Shown here: in pieces, positions 1-8,343 of the stretch | How the letters are laid out: every line of letters starts with the position of its first letter | Numbering within the stretch: the stretch's first letter is position 1 | Assembly: GCA_965371855.1 (NCBI GenBank) | Contig: CBDUZZ010000056.1 | Location: 1-32,072 of the forward strand | Reading direction: 5' to 3' | Source of the DNA: JAADEM01 sp965371855 | GTDB taxonomy: Bacteria; Bacteroidota; Bacteroidia; Bacteroidales; Marinilabiliaceae | Length of the DNA stretch: 32,072 nt | The notes under the pieces: generated by a model | Told to the model about the DNA's origin: nothing | Database searches by the model: none | What the model saw: only the letters and a program-made list of their open reading frames with translations | Translations under genes and position numbers: made by a program

Positions 1-95
1 AGAAAGAAATCTTTAGCTTCCATAATACACATATTTAATACCGTGAAAGATAATACTAATATTTAGTAATTAAAAATTAAAATGTACAAAAAACT

Positions 96-119
96 AAAAA
101 AGCCCTAAAATAGGGCTTT
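96..119 (-). terminator. Rho-independent terminator, leftward
   Basis: A perfect 9-bp stem (AAAGCCCTA / TAGGGCTTT) encloses a 3-nt loop. Read on the minus strand the stem is followed by a run of six T, so it would stop leftward transcription, for example from the zinc-ribbon gene that ends at 455. The plus-strand side has no T-run. Confidence 0.7.
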
Positions 120-454
120 AAGCGGCTTTAATAATACTAAGAATAATGTTTTATGATTCTGATATAATCTATAGATGTATTATTTATGCGTATTCGACAA
201 TCTTTAAGCAGTACACACCCCTTTATTTACAGTGTTTAGATAAGATTTTATCATATCGGGATACACATTTTAAAAACAGTGATAATCGGTGTTAATAATT
301 AAGTCTATTGTGGGATGGGGTTCATTTCAATTTTTTACTTTATTTTATTTCTTGTGGGGTTTTTCTTGGCATGAAACACAACGTAAATATAGACACAATT
401 GCATCTGTTCTCACTATACCCATTGATTTTTCATCAAAAACCATCTTATAAATT
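120..454. other. Non-coding stretch with one dispersed repeat copy
   Basis: No open frame here has convincing protein character. The only structure I see is the 16-bp sequence at 276-291 that recurs at 8328-8343. The stretch lies downstream of the minus-strand zinc-ribbon gene and is probably its 3' region up to the terminator at 96-119. Confidence 0.5.
276..291 (+). repeat. 16-bp dispersed repeat, copy 1
   Basis: ACAGTGATAATCGGTG occurs here and again, identically, at 8328-8343. Both copies are intergenic and are followed by similar AT-rich sequence. It is probably a member of a dispersed intergenic repeat family; two copies in 32 kb is all the window shows. Confidence 0.5.
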
Positions 455-820
455 TCACCCATCAATATATTCTTGTTTTCTGACTAGAATGTACCAATCC
501 CCCTCAAGGTGCAGGTAACCCTGGTCGTAGCAGTAGGAATACACTTTACCCGTTTTGGTTGTATAGGTATTTGTGAAGTATGAAAAGATAAAACCTCTGC
601 CCGCTAATTTTTCCCGTGATACTTTTGCTTTTCCACTTGGGTTGAGTTGTTCCAGGATATTACGGTTTTTACGAAGGATAGAGTTTACATGGCGTATGGT
701 TTTATTCTTGTTGGTATGCATACGGTTATGGTATGCAGTGCGGCAGATATCGGAGCAAAACTTCTGGTCGGCACGGCCGCGCAAAGGTTCATCACATTCG
801 AGGCAAAATCTTTTTTCCAT
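455..820 (-). CDS. Small zinc-ribbon protein, function unknown
   Basis: This 121-residue protein opens with a likely zinc-binding knuckle, C6-x2-C9 followed by C22-x3-C26 (CLEC ... CSDIC). A basic helical stretch follows (about 30-75), then a C-terminal part rich in aromatic and beta-strand residues (about 76-118, with CYDQGYLHLEGDW). The cysteine pattern suggests binding of nucleic acid or a structural zinc; no enzyme motif is visible. It diverges from ssb across 193 bp. A minus-strand TATTTTTG at 855-848 matches the -7 consensus TAnnTTTG and would give a short leader. I recognise the type as a conserved Bacteroidota hypothetical but cannot assign a function. The coding potential is good; the role is open. 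Confidence 0.75.
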   Translation of the reverse strand: MEKRFCLECDEPLRGRADQKFCSDICRTAYHNRMHTNKNKTIRHVNSILRKNRNILEQLNPSGKAKVSREKLAGRGFIFSYFTNTYTTKTGKVYSYCYDQGYLHLEGDWYILVRKQEYIDG

Positions 821-1013
821 AGATTTGGACTTTAATCATCTAATATACAAAAATATATTCGTTTAACAAACGTTTTAATACGGGTATAAACAGTTGTATA
901 TGTTTATTATACGACTTGTGACAAAAAACTGCCTTTACTTTGTTCTGTCGTTTTGAAAAAGATGATTACCCCGGCCGGGTAAATGCGAAGTTTAATTTTT
1001 AAAAAATTTAGTC

Positions 1014-1391
1014 ATGAAAAATTTAAAGAACAGAGTAAATCTTATCGGAAATTTGGGAATGGACCCACAGGTACGCGAAATTGGTAATGGAAGAAAAATG
1101 GCACGTTTTACTTTAGCTACGTCAGAAACTTACCGCAATAACAAAGGAGAAAAAGTAACTGAAACTCAATGGCACAACATTGTTGCATGGGGCAATCAGG
1201 CAACTTTTGCTGAGAAATATTTTGAAAAAGGTCAGCAGGTAGCTGTTGAAGGAAAACTTACTCATAGGGAGTACAAGGATAATAAAGAAGAAAAGCGATA
1301 CATCACCGAGGTTGTGGTTAATGAAATATTGATCCTGAAATACCGCGATCAGCTGCATGCTGCTTCAAAAGAGAAAGAACCGGCCATTTAA
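1014..1391 (+). CDS. ssb: Single-stranded DNA-binding protein, short form
   Basis: This 125-residue protein is a single OB fold. The start MKNLKNRVNLIGNLG, the strand pattern ARFTLATSE, the motif WHNIVAWGNQA and GQQVAVEGKL are all characteristic of bacterial SSB. It would coat single-stranded DNA during replication and repair. The C-terminus ends in ...SKEKEPAI and lacks the acidic tip (DDDIPF type) that recruits partner proteins in canonical SSBs. It may therefore be an accessory paralogue rather than the main replicative SSB, which would lie elsewhere. It is apparently monocistronic: it diverges from the zinc-ribbon gene and two terminator-like hairpins follow it. A TTG near 917 and TACTTTG at 936-942 could form its promoter, though the -7 box is one base short of consensus. 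Confidence 0.93.
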   Translation: MKNLKNRVNLIGNLGMDPQVREIGNGRKMARFTLATSETYRNNKGEKVTETQWHNIVAWGNQATFAEKYFEKGQQVAVEGKLTHREYKDNKEEKRYITEVVVNEILILKYRDQLHAASKEKEPAI

Positions 1392-1406
1392 TGTAACCGG
1401 ATGGAT

Positions 1407-1446
1407 TAGGGGTGTTGCATGCAACACCTCTACCTCTATTTCTTTT
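1407..1446 (+). terminator. Terminator downstream of ssb
   Basis: A near-perfect 26-bp palindrome spans 1407-1432 (arms around GGTGTTGC/GCAACACC, one G-T wobble), starting 15 bp after the ssb stop. A pyrimidine tract with two short T-runs follows, at about 1433-1446. As RNA this is a strong hairpin with a U-rich tail. Confidence 0.65.
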
Positions 1447-1510
1447 GCCTGTTTGCCTTCATTGTTAAAGTGAACTCCATTGGGAGGGTCGCAACCAGGG
1501 AGGCCTGTCA

Positions 1511-1544
1511 AATGCTTGTCATTTTTTTTATGACAGGCATTTTT
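1511..1544 (+). terminator. Second terminator hairpin after ssb
   Basis: A 12-bp stem (AATGCTTGTCAT / ATGACAGGCATT, one G-T pair) encloses a loop of seven T and is followed by TTTT. It lies just before the fucosidase-like remnant and may be a back-up terminator for ssb. The open frame running through it is therefore unlikely to be translated. Confidence 0.6.
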
Positions 1545-1550
1545 CTGTCT

Positions 1551-1823
1551 TTTGAAAACATAAGTGAAATTATAAAAAAATATCAGCCTGGTGCTCTTGT
1601 TTACGATTCAGGAACACTTGTGGAATATATGCCGGAATCATGTGCTAGTTGGCCTGGTAGTCATGGTGGAGTAAAAGACCCAAATTGGAGTTTTAACGAA
1701 GAATATAATAATGTATGGTATCCTAGTGAGGCATCGATAATAGCACAGGGAAATTGGTTTTATAACAATACTCCCATTATCAATACTTTTAGTGTGATTG
1801 GAGTTTCTGAGCGTAACATTTAA
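1551..1823 (+). pseudogene. Fragment resembling GH29 alpha-L-fucosidase
   Basis: From 1551 the frame encodes ENISEIIKKYQPGALVYDSG, and from about 1713 VWYPSEASIIAQGNWFYNN. These resemble the later part of the GH29 catalytic domain, where a K/Q-Y-x-P segment is followed by W-x-P-x-E and a GWFY-type motif. About 80 residues are recognisable, against 400-500 for a full enzyme. The nominal ATG at 1419 lies inside the ssb terminator region, so upstream residues are probably not real protein. No promoter or conserved N-terminus is visible. I read it as a decayed relic of a fucosidase gene. It could be a short orphan protein, but the match is to an internal portion only. The similarity is recognised by eye. 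Confidence 0.45.
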
Positions 1824-1945
1824 AGATTATACAAATTCATTAATAATATTTGACAATAATCATTTGAAAGGTACATAAGAAAGAGTAAATTGTAATTCTT
1901 TATATTTCATTTTATTAATTAATTTAATTGTTAAAAGATAATTTA

Positions 1946-3238
1946 ATGAAAAATAAGAAATCAACTTATAACCCTTTTGAAACTGCTCAAAAACAGTTTG
2001 ATCATGCAGCATATCTGCTCGAACTTGATCAAGCCACACGCGATTTTTTACGGAGCCCTATGCGTGAATATCATTTCACAATTCCTGTTCGTATGGATGA
2101 TGGAAAGGTTAAAGTTTTCAAAGGTTTCAGAGTACAACATAATGATGCCAGAGGACCGGCAAAAGGAGGTATCCGTTTTCACCCGCTTGAAACAATTGAT
2201 ACTGTCCGTGCATTATCAATGTGGATGACCTGGAAGACCTCTGTTGTGGATATCCCTTTGGGAGGATCAAAAGGTGGAATAATCTGTGATCCTCATCATT
2301 TAAGCCTGAATGAACAGGAGAAACTTTGTAGGGGTTGGGTGCGCCAGATCGTAAAGAGTGTCGGGCCTTTTTCAGATATCCCTGCACCTGATATAATGAC
2401 CAATGCACAACACATGCTATGGATGCTCGATGAATATGAAGTAATCCTTGGGAAAAAGTACCCGGGTTTTATCACAGGTAAGCCAATTGGAATGGGTGGA
2501 TCGCAAGGAAGAAGGGAAGCTACTGGTTACGGAGTTATTATTACATTGAGGGAAGCCTTAAAAGAACTGGATGTTAATTCGGAGAACACAATAGCAAGTA
2601 TTCAGGGATTTGGAAATGTTGCGAGAAATGCAATAGAATTGTATCACAGGATGGGAGGGAAAGTAGTTTGTGTTTCTTCGTGGGATGAAAAAGACCACTG
2701 CAGTTATTCTTTTCGAAAAAATGATGGAGTTGATTTAAATGAATTACAATCAATTACAGACTCTTTTGGTGGAATAGATAAAATAAAAGCACAGGAATTG
2801 GGTTATGAGCTTTTGCCCGGAGAGGCCTGGTTGGAACAGGAAGTGGATATCCTTATTCCGGCTGCCATGGAAAATCAAATTACTGAGGAAAATGTGAAAA
2901 AGATAAACGGCCGCGTAAAAATTTTGGCTGAAGGTGCCAATGGCCCTACTACTACTGAAGCTAACAAGTTTTTAGAACAAAATGGTTTATTCATTATACC
3001 TGATTTCCTCGCTAATGCAGGAGGTGTAGTTTGTAGTTACTTTGAACAGGTACAGAGTAATATGAATTATTTTTGGGAGAAAGATGAGGTGCTGGGGAAA
3101 CTTGACGCAAAAATGACTTCTGCATACATTGCAGTTAGTGATTTTGCAAAAGTTCATAAATTAAGTATGAGGGAAGCTGCCTATGTTATTTCTGTTAACA
3201 GAGTTGCTCAAGCATGTCATGACAGGGGGTGGGTTTAG
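1946..3238 (+). CDS. gdhA: Glutamate dehydrogenase (Glu/Leu/Phe/Val family)
   Basis: This enzyme interconverts glutamate and 2-oxoglutarate plus ammonia with NAD(P)(H) in the cytoplasm. The active-site set is intact in the 430-residue protein: K73 in PAKGGIRFHP, K97 in TWKTS, catalytic K109 in PLGGSKGG and D149 in IPAPD. The nucleotide-binding turn reads GFGNVA at 221-226, with Ala where the family usually has Gly. The linker GGSQGRREATGYG is also slightly unusual (GGSxGRxEATGxG is common). I prefer the ATG at 1946 to an in-frame TTG at 1928, because the protein already has family length from 1946. The next gene starts 64 bp downstream on the same strand, so it may be co-transcribed with the two PPDK-like proteins, tying nitrogen assimilation to them. 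Confidence 0.93.
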   Translation: MKNKKSTYNPFETAQKQFDHAAYLLELDQATRDFLRSPMREYHFTIPVRMDDGKVKVFKGFRVQHNDARGPAKGGIRFHPLETIDTVRALSMWMTWKTSVVDIPLGGSKGGIICDPHHLSLNEQEKLCRGWVRQIVKSVGPFSDIPAPDIMTNAQHMLWMLDEYEVILGKKYPGFITGKPIGMGGSQGRREATGYGVIITLREALKELDVNSENTIASIQGFGNVARNAIELYHRMGGKVVCVSSWDEKDHCSYSFRKNDGVDLNELQSITDSFGGIDKIKAQELGYELLPGEAWLEQEVDILIPAAMENQITEENVKKINGRVKILAEGANGPTTTEANKFLEQNGLFIIPDFLANAGGVVCSYFEQVQSNMNYFWEKDEVLGKLDAKMTSAYIAVSDFAKVHKLSMREAAYVISVNRVAQACHDRGWV

Positions 3239-3302
3239 CAATGCCTGATAGATTTTTTAAGACTGTTTTCCTGGTATTTTTAATAAAGGGATAATTTGAA
3301 AT

Positions 3303-5033
3303 ATGAAGACTATTGTAAAGTTTGACCGGCATTTTTTTGATTCCGAGAACCCAATCTCTTATATTGGATCCGGATCGTTAGGAGGAAAAGCCAAGGGTTT
3401 GGTTTTAATTCAGGATGTGCTTGTTGCAAAACTTAAAAAGGAGAAAATACCCGGATTTTCCATCAGCATTCCCAAAATGATTGTTATAGGCACCGGTATG
3501 TTCGATGCATTTATGCAGCTTAACAATCTGAATAACAACATCGACCAACCTGATGATCGCATAGCTTTGGCCTTTCAAAAAGCTAATCTGCCTTTTGAAA
3601 TGCTGGGTGATTTGCGCACGATTGTTTCAAATGTTCATGTACCATTAGCCATCCGCTCGTCAAGTATGCTTGAGGATGCCATGTATGAACCTTTTGCCGG
3701 AATATATGGAACCAAAATGACTCCCAATAATCAACATGATACAGATACTCGTTTCAAAAAATTGGTTGAAGCTATAAAATTTGTGTATGCGTCAACTTAC
3801 TTCAAAGCTGCCCGGGAATATATGAATGCGACCAGTCATAAGATTGAAGATGAAAAAATGGCTGTAATCATTCAGGAAGTTGTGGGATCAAGGCATAATG
3901 ATCGATTCTATCCTGAAATTTCAGGCGTCGCCTGTTCCTATAATTTTTACTCATTTGGTAATGCAAAGCCCGAAAATGGAGTAGTCAACCTGGCTCTGGG
4001 GCTGGGAAAAACAATTGTTGATGGTGGTATTTCATGGTCATACTCGCCATCCTTTCCAGACGCAGATCCTCCGTTTAACTCAACCGGTGACATGCTTAAA
4101 CAAACACAGACTGATTTTTGGGCGGTTAATATGGGAAAACTTCCTGAATACGATCCGGTCAAAGAAACAGAGTTTATGGTTAAGGGAAATCTTGTTGAAG
4201 CTGAAGCAGATGGTACTTTGCATCACATTGTCTCTACTTATGATATTGATTCTGACAGAGTATGGATTGGTCAGAGTGGCAAGGGGCCTCGCATCCTTAC
4301 GTTTTCCCCCATATTGACAATGGAGTATATTCCGCTGAATAATTTGATTAAAGAACTTCTTAAAATTTGTGAAGATGAGTTGAAAACTCCAGTCGAGATA
4401 GAATTTGCAGTAACTATTTCGAAAAATTTAAAGGCTGAAACTACTTGCCGGTTCGGTTTTTTACAGGTTCGGCCTATGGTTGTATCAACCGAAAACGTGA
4501 GTATTTCACAAGAAGAGTTTAAAAAGCAGAATATCCTCATTGCATCAGAGAGTGTACTTGGCAATGGAATTGTTGATTCGATAATGGATATTGTTTATAT
4601 AGATCCCATTAATTTTGATACTAAATCAACGGTTCAAATTGCGAATGAAGTTGCTATGTTAAACAGGAAATTGATTGAGGAAAACCGGCCATATATTTTG
4701 ATAGGTTATGGTCGATGGGGGTCTTCTGATCCAAGTGCAGGTATTCCTGTTCAATGGGAACAAATCTCCGGTGCTAAAGTAATTATTGAAACTTTGAAAG
4801 AAAATGTATATGCGGAAATGAGCCAGGGTTCTCACTTTTTTCAGAATGTAACCAGTTTTAAAGTTTGCTATTTTTCACTACCTCCAAAAAATTCTCATAT
4901 GATTGATTGGGCTTGGCTTAACAATCAAGAGGTAATAGAAGAAAACAAGTTTGTTAAACATGTTAGAGTAAGTAAGCCACTAATGATTAAAGTTGATGGA
5001 CGAACAGGAAGAGGAGTGATATTTTATTCTTAA
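3303..5033 (+). CDS. PPDK/PEP-synthase N-terminal (ATP-grasp) protein
   Basis: This 576-residue cytoplasmic protein carries the nucleotide-binding domain of pyruvate phosphate dikinase and PEP synthase. It has the glycine-rich GSGSLGGKAKGL near 22-33, IRSSSMLEDA at 117-126 (R118) and VEIEF...LQVRP at 364-391 (E367, Q388, R390). The swivelling phosphohistidine domain and the PEP/pyruvate barrel are absent. Instead, residues 410-576 hold a different module with GYGRWGSSDP at 468-477 and SQGSHFFQN at 507-515, shared with the next gene. It therefore cannot run the complete dikinase cycle alone. H511 is a conceivable phosphate acceptor, but that is inference. Its stop is 10 bp before the next start, so the two are almost surely co-translated. 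The fold is secure; the substrate is unknown. Confidence 0.8.
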   Translation: MKTIVKFDRHFFDSENPISYIGSGSLGGKAKGLVLIQDVLVAKLKKEKIPGFSISIPKMIVIGTGMFDAFMQLNNLNNNIDQPDDRIALAFQKANLPFEMLGDLRTIVSNVHVPLAIRSSSMLEDAMYEPFAGIYGTKMTPNNQHDTDTRFKKLVEAIKFVYASTYFKAAREYMNATSHKIEDEKMAVIIQEVVGSRHNDRFYPEISGVACSYNFYSFGNAKPENGVVNLALGLGKTIVDGGISWSYSPSFPDADPPFNSTGDMLKQTQTDFWAVNMGKLPEYDPVKETEFMVKGNLVEAEADGTLHHIVSTYDIDSDRVWIGQSGKGPRILTFSPILTMEYIPLNNLIKELLKICEDELKTPVEIEFAVTISKNLKAETTCRFGFLQVRPMVVSTENVSISQEEFKKQNILIASESVLGNGIVDSIMDIVYIDPINFDTKSTVQIANEVAMLNRKLIEENRPYILIGYGRWGSSDPSAGIPVQWEQISGAKVIIETLKENVYAEMSQGSHFFQNVTSFKVCYFSLPPKNSHMIDWAWLNNQEVIEENKFVKHVRVSKPLMIKVDGRTGRGVIFYS

Positions 5034-5043
5034 ATTTATTATT

Positions 5044-8000
5044 ATGAGTATTCAGAAACCAGTAAATATATTACTTAATAATCTTAAAGAACGAGCTAAA
5101 GAACTCACATGCCTGTATAAGGTACAGGAACTTTTGAATGATAAAGATAAAAGTACGAATGATGTTTTATTGGGAGTTATTGAAGCTATTCCTCCCGGAT
5201 GGCAATTCCCCGAAATATGTCATGCGAAAATTGTAATTGGAAGCTCGGTTTTTAAATCAGTTAATTTCAAAGATTCAAAATGGGTTCTGAATACAGATAT
5301 TATTATTCAAAATGAAATAGCAGGATCGATTTTCGTTTATTATTCCGAAAAAAGGCCTGCTGTTGATGAAGGGCCATTCTTAAAGGAAGAAAGAAAATTG
5401 ATCAATACTATTTCTGAACAACTGGGTTTCTATTTTTTACATCAGCGGTTAAAATCTATTTTTGAAAAAAACACACAGGCACCGGAAGAAAACAGGCCCG
5501 GATGGTGGACGATTATTGAGATGCTGAAAAGAACAGATCCTGAATTATTGATTCGCATCTCAAGGAAAATGATTAATTATCTGGGTTGGAGCGGTATTAA
5601 AGAGGTTGAAAAATTATTTGATCATTTCAATCCTGTTTATAATGAAGACAGTGGATTGTTTAAGGAAGCTAACCGACCTTATCAGGCGCAAAAAAAAGAA
5701 AATCTTATGTTTATCAGCTTTGAGGTTTTTGAACTGGCCGAGCAGCATTTAAACGAGAAGGAAATATTAAACAATATTCATAATTGGATTAAAGAAGATA
5801 AATCCGGGTTTTTAGTCGATATTCTTGAAGATTCGGGATCTTCTTTGGCTGAGATTAGCAATGCTATTGAACGTTTTCATCATCTTTTACCTCAGGGTCT
5901 GGAACTCTCAGATCCAAGAAAAATAAGCTTTAGAGTGGCACTTATTCGCCGTGTACTGGGCGATCAGTCTGAGTACGTTAATGTTGCAAAACGATTTATT
6001 GAGGTCAATGATTTTAATGAGCTGTTTAAAAGAATTATTTCAATTTCAGGGAGTCACGGTAAACTGGGGGGCAAAGGAGCAGGTTTGTTCCTTTCAAAAC
6101 ATATCTTGAAGAGTATATCTGGTCAGGATGAGTTTTTAAAAGATATCAAAACACCCAAAACATGGTATCTGAATTCAGATGGGCTTCTTCGTTTTATGAA
6201 ATATAATAACCTTGAAGATATAGTAGAACAGAAGTATAAAGATATAGATCAGATTAGAAAAGAATACCCGTATATTTCTCATGTTTTCAAAAATTCATCT
6301 TTTACTCCTGAAGTAGTAAACGGACTTTTTCTGGCTCTTGATGACTTTGGCTCCGTTCCTTTAGTTATCAGAAGTTCAAGTCTTTTGGAAGATAGATTTA
6401 ATACGGCATTTGCCGGTAAATACAAAAGCCTGTTCATTGCCAATCAGGGAACGAAAAAGGAAAGATTACAGGAACTTATGGATGCAATTGCTGAGGTATA
6501 TGCATCAACATTCAGTCCGGACCCGATTGAATACAGAAAAGAGCGAAATCTTTTGGATTATCACGAAGAAATGGGCATTCTAATTCAGGAGGTAGTAGGT
6601 AAAAAAGTAGGTAATTATTTTTTACCTGCTTTTGCCGGTGTTGCTTTTAGTCATAATGATTATAGATGGTCAGGTCGTATCAAAAAGGAAGATGGATTAA
6701 TAAGGATGGTTCCGGGCTTGGGAACACGTGCAGTAGATCGGTTAAGCGATGATTATCCTACACTTATTTCTCCGGGTCAACCAAATCTGCGTGTAAATGT
6801 TACCATTGATGAGATTGTTCGGTATTCTCCGAAGAAGGTGGATGTAATTAATCTTAAAACCCGTGTTTTTGAAACCATTGATATACATAGATTGCTAAAG
6901 GAATCAGGTAATGAATATCCTGCTATAAATCAAATCGTTTCTTTGGTTACTGAGAATTATATTCAACAACCCAAGAAACTCGGAATGGACTTTAATAAGG
7001 ATAACTATGTAGTTACATTCGATGGGTTGATTAATAATACAGATTTTACAAAACAAATACAATCCATTCTTAAGGTTCTTGAAAAAGAATTTGAAGGACA
7101 GGTCGATATAGAATTTGCCCACGATGGGAAGAATTTCTATCTCCTTCAATGCAGACCACTGAATTTTAGTAAAAAAAATAAGCCTGCAACAATACCGTAC
7201 GATGTGGAAAAAGAAAAAATTATTTTCTCAGCTAATAAATTTATCCCTGATGGTACTGTTTCTAATATATCTCATATTGTTTATGTTGATCCGAAAAAAT
7301 ATAGCGAATTGTCAGAATATGAAGACCTAATTGCTGTTGGAAGGATTGTTGGTAAATTAAATAAGTTATTACCTAAACGGCAATTTATTTTAATGGGACC
7401 CGGTAGATGGGGCAGTCGTGGTGATATTAAATTGGGCGTTAGCGTAACGTATTCTGAAATTAATAATACCGCGATGTTGATAGAAATAGCCCGAAAACAA
7501 AAAAACTATATTCCTGAACTCTCCTTTGGAACTCACTTTTTTCAGGATCTTGTTGAGTCAGGAATTCAATATCTGCCTCTTTATCCTGATAATTATGGCG
7601 TTGTTTTTAAGGAAGAATTTTTCACGGGTTCTAAAAATATTTTGATTAATCTTCTTCCTGATCTTGCTAAATTTTCGGAGGTTATTAAAGTAATTGATGT
7701 CCCCGGTACTGTTAAAGGGGGAGTATTGAATATATTAATGAATTCTAATGAAGGGAAAGCTGTGGCTGTTCTTGCTGAACCTAAAGGTGTTGTTGAGTTT
7801 AGCCCCAATAGAGAAGAAATATTTGAAAATTCGGTTGACAAGGATGTTCATTGGAAGTGGCGATTAGATTATGCTGAAAATATAGCTGCGAATATTGATC
7901 CTGTACGGTTTGGGGTCAAAGGGTTTTATATATTTGGGAGTACCAAAAATGCAACGGCAAGATCAGGTAGTGATATTGATATTATTATTCATTTTCAGGG

Positions 8001-8229
8001 CACTGACAAGCAGCGTGAGGAACTTAAAACATGGCTTGAGGGATGGAGCTTAAGCTTAGATCATATGAATTTCCTTCGTACCGGCTATAGAACAACCGGT
8101 TTGCTTGATGTGCACATTATTACCAACGAAGATATTGAGAACCGTGATAGTTATGCCGTTAAAATAGGGGCAATATCAGATGCAGCAAGACCATTACCTG
8201 TTGGAACCCATCTGTTGAAAGATCAATAG
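5044..8229 (+). CDS. Sensor-like + PPDK_N ATP-grasp + nucleotidyltransferase fusion
   Basis: A 1061-residue protein with at least four parts. Residues 12-140 (LKERAKELTCLYKVQELL ... FLKEERKLINTISEQLG) resemble the GAF-like sensor in front of some histidine kinases. Residues 150-335 are helical. Residues 335-707 form a PPDK/PEP-synthase nucleotide domain: GKLGGKGAGL at 339-348, IRSSSLLED at 442-450 (R443), and IEFA...LLQCRP ending at 705 (E690, Q702, R704). Residues 710-900 repeat the neighbour's module (GPGRWGS 785-791, SFGTHFFQD 827-835). Residues 955-1055 are a polymerase-beta-type nucleotidyltransferase with FGS at 964-966, SDID at 976-979 and D1022 in LLDVHI, so all three carboxylates (D977, D979, D1022) are present. 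The phosphohistidine and PEP domains are missing. It may sense a ligand and modify a protein or small molecule; that is inference. Confidence 0.8.
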   Translation: MSIQKPVNILLNNLKERAKELTCLYKVQELLNDKDKSTNDVLLGVIEAIPPGWQFPEICHAKIVIGSSVFKSVNFKDSKWVLNTDIIIQNEIAGSIFVYYSEKRPAVDEGPFLKEERKLINTISEQLGFYFLHQRLKSIFEKNTQAPEENRPGWWTIIEMLKRTDPELLIRISRKMINYLGWSGIKEVEKLFDHFNPVYNEDSGLFKEANRPYQAQKKENLMFISFEVFELAEQHLNEKEILNNIHNWIKEDKSGFLVDILEDSGSSLAEISNAIERFHHLLPQGLELSDPRKISFRVALIRRVLGDQSEYVNVAKRFIEVNDFNELFKRIISISGSHGKLGGKGAGLFLSKHILKSISGQDEFLKDIKTPKTWYLNSDGLLRFMKYNNLEDIVEQKYKDIDQIRKEYPYISHVFKNSSFTPEVVNGLFLALDDFGSVPLVIRSSSLLEDRFNTAFAGKYKSLFIANQGTKKERLQELMDAIAEVYASTFSPDPIEYRKERNLLDYHEEMGILIQEVVGKKVGNYFLPAFAGVAFSHNDYRWSGRIKKEDGLIRMVPGLGTRAVDRLSDDYPTLISPGQPNLRVNVTIDEIVRYSPKKVDVINLKTRVFETIDIHRLLKESGNEYPAINQIVSLVTENYIQQPKKLGMDFNKDNYVVTFDGLINNTDFTKQIQSILKVLEKEFEGQVDIEFAHDGKNFYLLQCRPLNFSKKNKPATIPYDVEKEKIIFSANKFIPDGTVSNISHIVYVDPKKYSELSEYEDLIAVGRIVGKLNKLLPKRQFILMGPGRWGSRGDIKLGVSVTYSEINNTAMLIEIARKQKNYIPELSFGTHFFQDLVESGIQYLPLYPDNYGVVFKEEFFTGSKNILINLLPDLAKFSEVIKVIDVPGTVKGGVLNILMNSNEGKAVAVLAEPKGVVEFSPNREEIFENSVDKDVHWKWRLDYAENIAANIDPVRFGVKGFYIFGSTKNATARSGSDIDIIIHFQGTDKQREELKTWLEGWSLSLDHMNFLRTGYRTTGLLDVHIITNEDIENRDSYAVKIGAISDAARPLPVGTHLLKDQ

Positions 8230-8279
8230 TGCTTTTATATTATATAGTACTGGCAGAAATCTCTATAAATACTCATAAG

Positions 8280-8314
8280 ACGTCATTGCGAACGAGGTAC
8301 GAGTAAAGCAATCT
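8280..8314 (+). repeat. REP-like intergenic element (half copy)
   Basis: The text beginning CGTCATTGCGAACGAGG and ending AAAGCAATCT matches the widespread bacterial repeat that starts GTCATTGCGA and ends GCAATCT. Full copies are usually paired as an inverted hairpin; I find no second half nearby, so this is a lone or broken copy. It lies between the nucleotidyltransferase fusion gene and the sulfatase relic. Confidence 0.55.
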
Positions 8315-8327
8315 ATATTGAATATCA

Positions 8328-8343
8328 ACAGTGATAATCGGTG
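8328..8343 (+). repeat. 16-bp dispersed repeat, copy 2
   Basis: Identical to 276-291 (ACAGTGATAATCGGTG). It abuts the point at which sulfatase homology begins (8351), which makes it a candidate junction of the deletion that removed the front of that gene. Confidence 0.5.

Noticed and set aside
1..23. Possible minus-strand gene start (ATG at 23-21, reading MEAKDFF) leaving the window to the left
   Set aside because: Only seven codons are visible, with no promoter match or family resemblance; too little to support.
1419..1550. N-terminal part of the open frame that precedes the fucosidase-like segment
   Set aside because: It translates the two ssb terminator hairpins; the hydrophobic residues come from T-rich hairpin sequence, not from a signal peptide.
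1928..1945. TTG start that would lengthen glutamate dehydrogenase by six residues
   Set aside because: ATG at 1946 gives full family length and needs no rare start codon.
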